DNA of 64,000 bases from a bacterium (GTDB lineage: Bacteria; Chloroflexota; Dormibacteria; Aeolococcales; Aeolococcaceae). The notes under the pieces were generated by a model that was given only the letters and a program-made list of their open reading frames with translations, did no database searches and had not been told where the DNA came from. Positions 59,946 to 64,000 of this stretch are shown here, piece by piece. Position numbers and translations under genes: made by a program. Numbering within the stretch: the first letter of the stretch is position 1; every line of letters starts with the position of its first letter. The stretch spans positions 97,675-161,674 of the forward strand of contig JAJZLL010000049.1 of assembly GCA_021803465.1 (NCBI GenBank). Reading direction: 5' to 3'.

Positions 59946-60734
59946 ATGAAGGAATACCACATCCAACTTGCCAAGGGTGATGTCGGGAAGTACGTCCTCC
60001 TTCCAGGTGACCCAGCCCGGAGTGCACTCATAGCTGCGCACTTTGACGATGCACGGCATGTTGCCTCGAACCGTGAGTTCACGACCTACACGGGAGCACT
60101 TGATGGAGTTCCTGTGAGCGTGTGCTCCACAGGCATTGGAAGCGCATCCACAGCCATTGCAGTGGAGGAGCTTCTCCGTTGTGGAGCCGACACCTTCATC
60201 CGGGTTGGAACATGCGGTGGACTGGATCCTACACTCCGGAGGGGCGAGCTCATAGTCATGCAGGCTGCTGTCCGGGCTGAGGGCACATCGAAGCAGTACG
60301 TGCCTGTTGAGTTTCCCGCAGTCGCAGACACGGCTGTCACAGCAGTGCTCGAGAGGGCATGCAGGGAAACGGGGGCGCACTACAGGATTGGGACAACAGT
60401 GTCCGTGGATTCGTTCTACAGCGAAATACAGCCAGAGACCATTCCCATAGCGCAGGAGATGGAGGCGGCGTACGAGTCATGGAAGCGGTCAGGGGTCATT
60501 GCTGCGGAAATGGAATGCGGCGTCCTGTTTCCCCTTGCGCACATCCGTGGAGCCCGTGCTGGGGCACTCTGCGTGATTGTTGACGAGGCGGAGGATGAAA
60601 CCATGCCCGCACATGACGTGCTGCCAGTGGACAGGCTCCTCTCCACAGTGACTGTGGCTCTCCGCAATCTCATTGTGTATGACAGCGAGAAGGAGCATGC
60701 GAGCCTTCTTTCCTACCGCGAATCGGGCATGTAA
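59946..60734 (+). CDS. udp: Uridine phosphorylase
   Basis: 262 residues from ATG 59946. Phosphorolysis of uridine to uracil and ribose-1-phosphate. Family motifs: 'YVLLPGDPARSALIAAHFDD', 'REFTTYTGALDGVPVSVCST' and 'GIGSASTAIAVEELLRCGAD', then 'FIRVGTCGGL' and 'AAEMECGVLFPLA' with the ribose-binding Met-Glu. Hexameric cytoplasmic enzyme in the family. No Shine-Dalgarno is seen; GACAAT 7 nt upstream suggests a leaderless mRNA. Pairs functionally with cdd and pdp. Confidence 0.93.
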   Translation: MKEYHIQLAKGDVGKYVLLPGDPARSALIAAHFDDARHVASNREFTTYTGALDGVPVSVCSTGIGSASTAIAVEELLRCGADTFIRVGTCGGLDPTLRRGELIVMQAAVRAEGTSKQYVPVEFPAVADTAVTAVLERACRETGAHYRIGTTVSVDSFYSEIQPETIPIAQEMEAAYESWKRSGVIAAEMECGVLFPLAHIRGARAGALCVIVDEAEDETMPAHDVLPVDRLLSTVTVALRNLIVYDSEKEHASLLSYRESGM

Positions 60735-60774
60735 CAGATGGCTCACGTGCCGGAGATGGGCAGGATTCTCCCGC

Positions 60775-60963
60775 TATACTGAACGGTATCCGGAACACGG
60801 ATGCGGCCCCGAGAGGGGGCTCGTCCTGTACTGGGGGGTGGTGATCTGGGGCGCTGCGCCCTGATCTGACGCATGATTCCCGACCGTGGAGGGTACGATA
60901 CCTAGAGAGACGTGAACTGCTGCGTTCCGATGGATCGTGATGCAGCTGAGAGGACTCCAGGGT
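60775..60963 (+). promoter_or_regulatory. Promoter and structured 5' leader of the YHS permease gene
   Basis: TATACT (60775-60780) is a strong -10 box, with no clear -35. The predicted leader of about 175 nt holds three consecutive hairpins: ATCCG-gaaca-CGGAT (60788-60802), GCCCC-gagag-GGGGC (60806-60820), and a 10-bp GATC..GGGCG-ctg-CGCCC..GATC stem (60843-60866). The leader ends at AGAGGA (60949-60954), 9 nt before ATG 60964. A metal-responsive riboswitch or attenuator is possible. It matches no class I recognise. Confidence 0.45.
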
Positions 60964-62724
60964 ATGTGGTCAGTCATTGAAGGAATCGGTGGGGGGATCG
61001 GAAGAGGTCTCCTTGATGCCCTGGAAATGGTCTGGGCAACAGGGTGGGTGCTCATTCTCGGGTTTGCCCTTTCAGGAATTGTCCAGTCCTTCGTGAGCCG
61101 TCACACGATGGAACGCATGCTTGGAAACCATGGACCAGGCGCGACTCTTCGGGCATCGTTCTTTGGCATGATCTCGTCATCGTGTTCCTATGCAGCTTCA
61201 GCCATGACACGCGCACTCATTTCCCGTGGTGCGGACATGGTCGCAGCGATCGAGTTCATGGTTGCCTCCACGAATCTCGTCATCGAGCTCGGACTCGCTC
61301 TTCTCATTCTCATGGGATGGCAGTTCCTTCTTGGCGAGTATGTTGGGGGAGCCATCATGATTGCCATCATTGCCCTTCTTGGGACAGTGGTCCTCCGGGG
61401 CAGGGCTGTTGCTTCCACGAGAGTACGGCTCCGTGAGCAGGATGCGCGGATCCATGTCGATCTTCCTGCAGTGGATGCAGCGGGAAGTTCCCTTCATGAC
61501 CGTCGCAAGTGGGTGGATGCTGCGACCTACACGATTGCGGATCTCACGATGCTCAGAAAGGAGCTCCTCATCGGATTTGCTGTTGCAGGGCTCATCATGG
61601 CCAATGTGCCAAAGGAAGCCTGGAATGCAGCCTTCCTCCATGGCCATGGGATGCTGACGCTCATCGAGAATGTCATTGTGGGTCCTGCCATTGCTGTGGT
61701 GAGCTTCGTCTGCTCTGTCGGCAATGTGCCGCTTGCTGCTGCACTCTGGGTGGGGGGCATCAGCTTTGGCGGAGTCCTGAGCTTCATCTTCGCTGACCTC
61801 ATTGCCTTCCCCCTCATTCTTGCCTACCGGAAGATGTACGGCTGGAGGGTCGCTCTGAGAATCGTCCTCCTCCTGTGGGTGACAATGTCGATCGCAGGGC
61901 TCGTGACGGATCTCATCTTCTCCGCCTTCCATCTCGTTCCAGGCTCGCACGAGCTTGCAGCCTCGATAGCCTCTCCTGGTGTTGGCACTGCGCTTCTCAA
62001 TGTCGTGGGGATACTCGTGCTCGGAACGCTTTTCTGGCTCTCCCGGAAGCGTGAGTGGGCTACGGAGGGCCAGTACGCGAGGGATCCTGTCTGCGGCATG
62101 CAGGTCGAGCGTGCACTTGCGCCAGCCACAGCAACAGTGGAGGGACATGCGTGGTTCTTCTGCAGTGATGGCTGCATGGAGCAGTTTCTTTCGGAGCACA
62201 CAATGGACAGAGAATCGCCACGCCACCAGCACCCTGCTGCGATGGCTACGGACCCCATCTGCGGCATGTCCGTGGATCCTGACTCGCATCCTGCAGCACG
62301 AGTGTACGGAGACACGACATACTATTTCTGCAGTGACAGTTGTGCAGCTGCATATGATGCACAGCATGCAACGGGAACAGCCCACCTCAAGGAGACTGCC
62401 ATGAATGCGCTTCCCGCATCCGCCATTGATCCCATATGTTCAATGACTGTGACACCAACGCCCACAACTCCCATGAGGGAGTTTGAGGGAACGGCATACT
62501 ACTTCTGCTGTGAGGGATGTGCATCTGCCTTTGATGCCAGCCATCCGGCATCTGGGGGGGAACTCCCTTCCGAGGTGAAAGACCCCATCTGTGGCATGAC
62601 AGTGACGCCGGATGCTGCCACGCCCATGCGGATGCGGGATGGCAAGGCGTTCTACTTCTGCTGTGAAGGGTGCGCAAGGATGTTCGAGGAGCAGACGAAG
62701 CCCGTAGTTCATGATCACAGCTAG
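60964..62724 (+). CDS. Permease (DUF318/ArsP-like) fused to four YHS metal-binding domains
   Basis: 586 residues from ATG 60964 (GTG 60937 and ATG 60940 are in frame). The first ~380 residues have about 8-10 helices typical of the DUF318 permeases ('ATGWVLILGFALSGIVQSFV', 'SSSCSYAASAMTRALISRGA', 'CSVGNVPLAAALWVGGISFG'), with conserved-looking Cys in 'SSSCSYAA' and 'FVCSVGNVP'. The tail has four YHS domains, each 'DPICGMxV ... YFCxxxC', starting near residues 376, 432, 490 and 540. YHS domains bind copper or other soft metals; the permease likely exports a metal or organoarsenical. Substrate unproven. Confidence 0.85.
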   Translation: MWSVIEGIGGGIGRGLLDALEMVWATGWVLILGFALSGIVQSFVSRHTMERMLGNHGPGATLRASFFGMISSSCSYAASAMTRALISRGADMVAAIEFMVASTNLVIELGLALLILMGWQFLLGEYVGGAIMIAIIALLGTVVLRGRAVASTRVRLREQDARIHVDLPAVDAAGSSLHDRRKWVDAATYTIADLTMLRKELLIGFAVAGLIMANVPKEAWNAAFLHGHGMLTLIENVIVGPAIAVVSFVCSVGNVPLAAALWVGGISFGGVLSFIFADLIAFPLILAYRKMYGWRVALRIVLLLWVTMSIAGLVTDLIFSAFHLVPGSHELAASIASPGVGTALLNVVGILVLGTLFWLSRKREWATEGQYARDPVCGMQVERALAPATATVEGHAWFFCSDGCMEQFLSEHTMDRESPRHQHPAAMATDPICGMSVDPDSHPAARVYGDTTYYFCSDSCAAAYDAQHATGTAHLKETAMNALPASAIDPICSMTVTPTPTTPMREFEGTAYYFCCEGCASAFDASHPASGGELPSEVKDPICGMTVTPDAATPMRMRDGKAFYFCCEGCARMFEEQTKPVVHDHS

Positions 62725-62795
62725 CATGTGGAAGCAGTCGCTAAGGATGGCTGAGTGGCATGTGCATCCTGAAGCGGATGGTTTGAGGCATTGCG

Positions 62796-63989
62796 ATGTC
62801 TGAAGCTGCTGCAGTGGGAGATGGAGCTGGAGGAACTGTCCGTATACGGACACGGCTCATCACGCTCACCTGGGCGCACCTACTCAACGATGGCACATCG
62901 AACTACCTTCCAGGTGTGCTTCCAGCAGTGCTTGTCGCTGTGCACGGGAATGTGCATATGGCAGGTGTGCTCATGGCAGCGCTTACTATCGGGCAGGCAT
63001 TCCAGCCAGTTGCAGGTTGGCTTGCAGACGGGACTGGAGGACGGTGGTTTGTTGCGCTGGGGCTGCTTTTCAGCTCGCTTGGAGGTGCCCTTCTTGGCGT
63101 GACGGACAGCCTCGGACTTCTCATAGTCATCCTCCTCATGATTGGCCTGGGGAGCGCTCTCTTCCATCCCCAGGCGCTTTCCGGAGTGCGGAGCATGCTG
63201 CAGGGCCGGCATGGCCTCTACACTTCCGTTTTCCTTGTCGGTGGAGAGATGGGAAGGGGAGTATGGCCAACAGCTGCAAGTCTTGTTGCTGCTAATCTTG
63301 GGCTCCACTACCTGTGGATAGTCGCGATACCTGGACTCCTGACTGTGGCTGCAGTCCTCCGGTATGCGCCAGCACTCCCGCCAAAGCCACGATCCAAAAG
63401 GCCAATACGACTGAGGGCGCACAGCAGGCCGCTCCTCCTGCTGCTTGGCTACCGCTCCATCCGTTCACTCACGATCTCAGGACTCGTCACATTCATTCCC
63501 ATCCTCTGGCATCTCCATGGAGGAAGCCTTGTTGGTGGAGCCACGATCATCTCCACACTCATTGTGGTGGGTGTTGTTGGGAACCTCTTTGGAGGCCATC
63601 TCGCTGACAGGCTGGGGAGACGGATTGTGCTGGTTGCGTCCACGCTCGCCACGGCTCTCCTTGTCGTGCCAGCAGCCTATGCGGGTGGGGTATGGATCTG
63701 GGTGCTTGCAGCAGTGCTGGGACCACTCCTGTTTCTTACTGCCTCAACAACCATTCTCATTGGCCAGGACATCTTTCCGGAGAACCGGTCAATGGGATCG
63801 GGCATAGCGCTTGGACTGGCAAACGGCATTGGTGCACTCCTTGTGCTCGTCATTGGCTTTCTTGTGAATGACACCGATGTCATGATCGTTTTCTGGGTGC
63901 TTGCTGGTCTGAGCATTGCAGCAGTCATTCCTGCACTGACACTTCCGAGGGAACTCATGGGGAAAACCACGCAATCGGAAGTGTCCTGA
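62796..63989 (+). CDS. MFS transporter, fosmidomycin-resistance (Fsr)-like
   Basis: 397 residues, 12 helices. 'LTWAHLLNDGTSNYLPGVLP' near the start, 'FQPVAGWLADGTGGR' after helix 2 and 'LFGGHLADRLGRRIVLVAS' in the second half match the Fsr-like MFS subgroup of drug exporters. GAGG lies 7 nt before the ATG. It follows the YHS permease by 71 bp on the same strand and may share its transcript. Substrate unknown. Confidence 0.82.
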   Translation: MSEAAAVGDGAGGTVRIRTRLITLTWAHLLNDGTSNYLPGVLPAVLVAVHGNVHMAGVLMAALTIGQAFQPVAGWLADGTGGRWFVALGLLFSSLGGALLGVTDSLGLLIVILLMIGLGSALFHPQALSGVRSMLQGRHGLYTSVFLVGGEMGRGVWPTAASLVAANLGLHYLWIVAIPGLLTVAAVLRYAPALPPKPRSKRPIRLRAHSRPLLLLLGYRSIRSLTISGLVTFIPILWHLHGGSLVGGATIISTLIVVGVVGNLFGGHLADRLGRRIVLVASTLATALLVVPAAYAGGVWIWVLAAVLGPLLFLTASTTILIGQDIFPENRSMGSGIALGLANGIGALLVLVIGFLVNDTDVMIVFWVLAGLSIAAVIPALTLPRELMGKTTQSEVS

Positions 63990-64000
63990 GCAAGATGCCA

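Overview
The window is 64 kb of ordinary, densely coded bacterial chromosome. GC content looks to be in the high fifties by eye. Genes are packed on both strands with many 1-20 bp overlaps, and no gap between genes exceeds about 270 bases. I see no prophage, transposase, integrase, CRISPR array or rRNA. Two tRNA genes (Val-CAC and Asp-GTC) both encode their CCA end. Pointers to the lineage are an InhA-like enoyl reductase, a luciferase-like F420/flavin oxidoreductase, a cysteine ligase resembling both CysRS and MshC, a two-subunit biotin carboxylase set, proteins with Pro/Thr stalks and Ig-like repeats, and apparently frequent leaderless promoters. I read this as a Terrabacteria-type organism, perhaps Chloroflexota or a neighbouring phylum (low confidence; no marker gene decides it).

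Layout. 1-4.2 kb: end of an inositol-phosphatase-type gene, then a tightly overlapping fabI-fabF-macro domain-GT87 operon. 4.2-7 kb (minus): two unknowns, pirin and a Tim44-like protein. 7-10.4 kb: small Cys-rich protein, response regulator, a divergent dihydropteroate synthase-like protein, a zinc-ribbon membrane protein and a GlsB-type protein. 10.5-13.4 kb (minus): rpsF-ssb-rpsR followed by a GT-C-like membrane protein. 13.5-17.7 kb: phosphotransferase, marR-MFS and arsR-AHSA1 pairs, each pair with a palindromic operator. 17.8-26 kb: pepN, HesB/ErpA-type protein, GNAT, methyltransferase, tRNA-Val, gcvT-gcvH and a DnaQ-like exonuclease with internal 20-residue repeats. 26-37.7 kb: sensor kinase and an envelope cluster (giant Ig-repeat exoprotein, stalked membrane proteins, penicillin-acylase-family hydrolase). 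37.8-39.5 kb: sugar epimerase and an H1-like basic protein. 39.7-47.1 kb: GDH-like protein, SDR, acyltransferase, carboxyltransferase-BCCP-like protein, biotin carboxylase and an unknown. 47.1-50 kb: ECF sigma factor and its likely membrane regulator. 50-55.7 kb: glycerophosphodiesterase, frameshifted cation/proton antiporter, HIT protein, purB and a zinc-finger protein. 55.7-64 kb: tRNA-Asp, LLM oxidoreductase, cysteine ligase, cdd, pyrimidine nucleoside phosphorylase, uridine phosphorylase, permease with four YHS domains, and an MFS exporter.

The most unusual signal is at 39.7-47.1 kb. The glutamate dehydrogenase homologue has lost two of the three active-site lysines. The carboxyltransferase homologue next to an intact biotin carboxylase has lost all four metal ligands and the substrate arginine, yet keeps a perfect biotinylation site. 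The folds and operon are maintained, so changed chemistry is more likely than decay. Other notable items are the 20-residue repeats inside the exonuclease, the four-YHS permease with a structured leader, and a divergent FolP-like protein. At least seven genes have a -10 hexamer exactly 6-7 nt before ATG, and two genes carry apparent homopolymer frameshifts.
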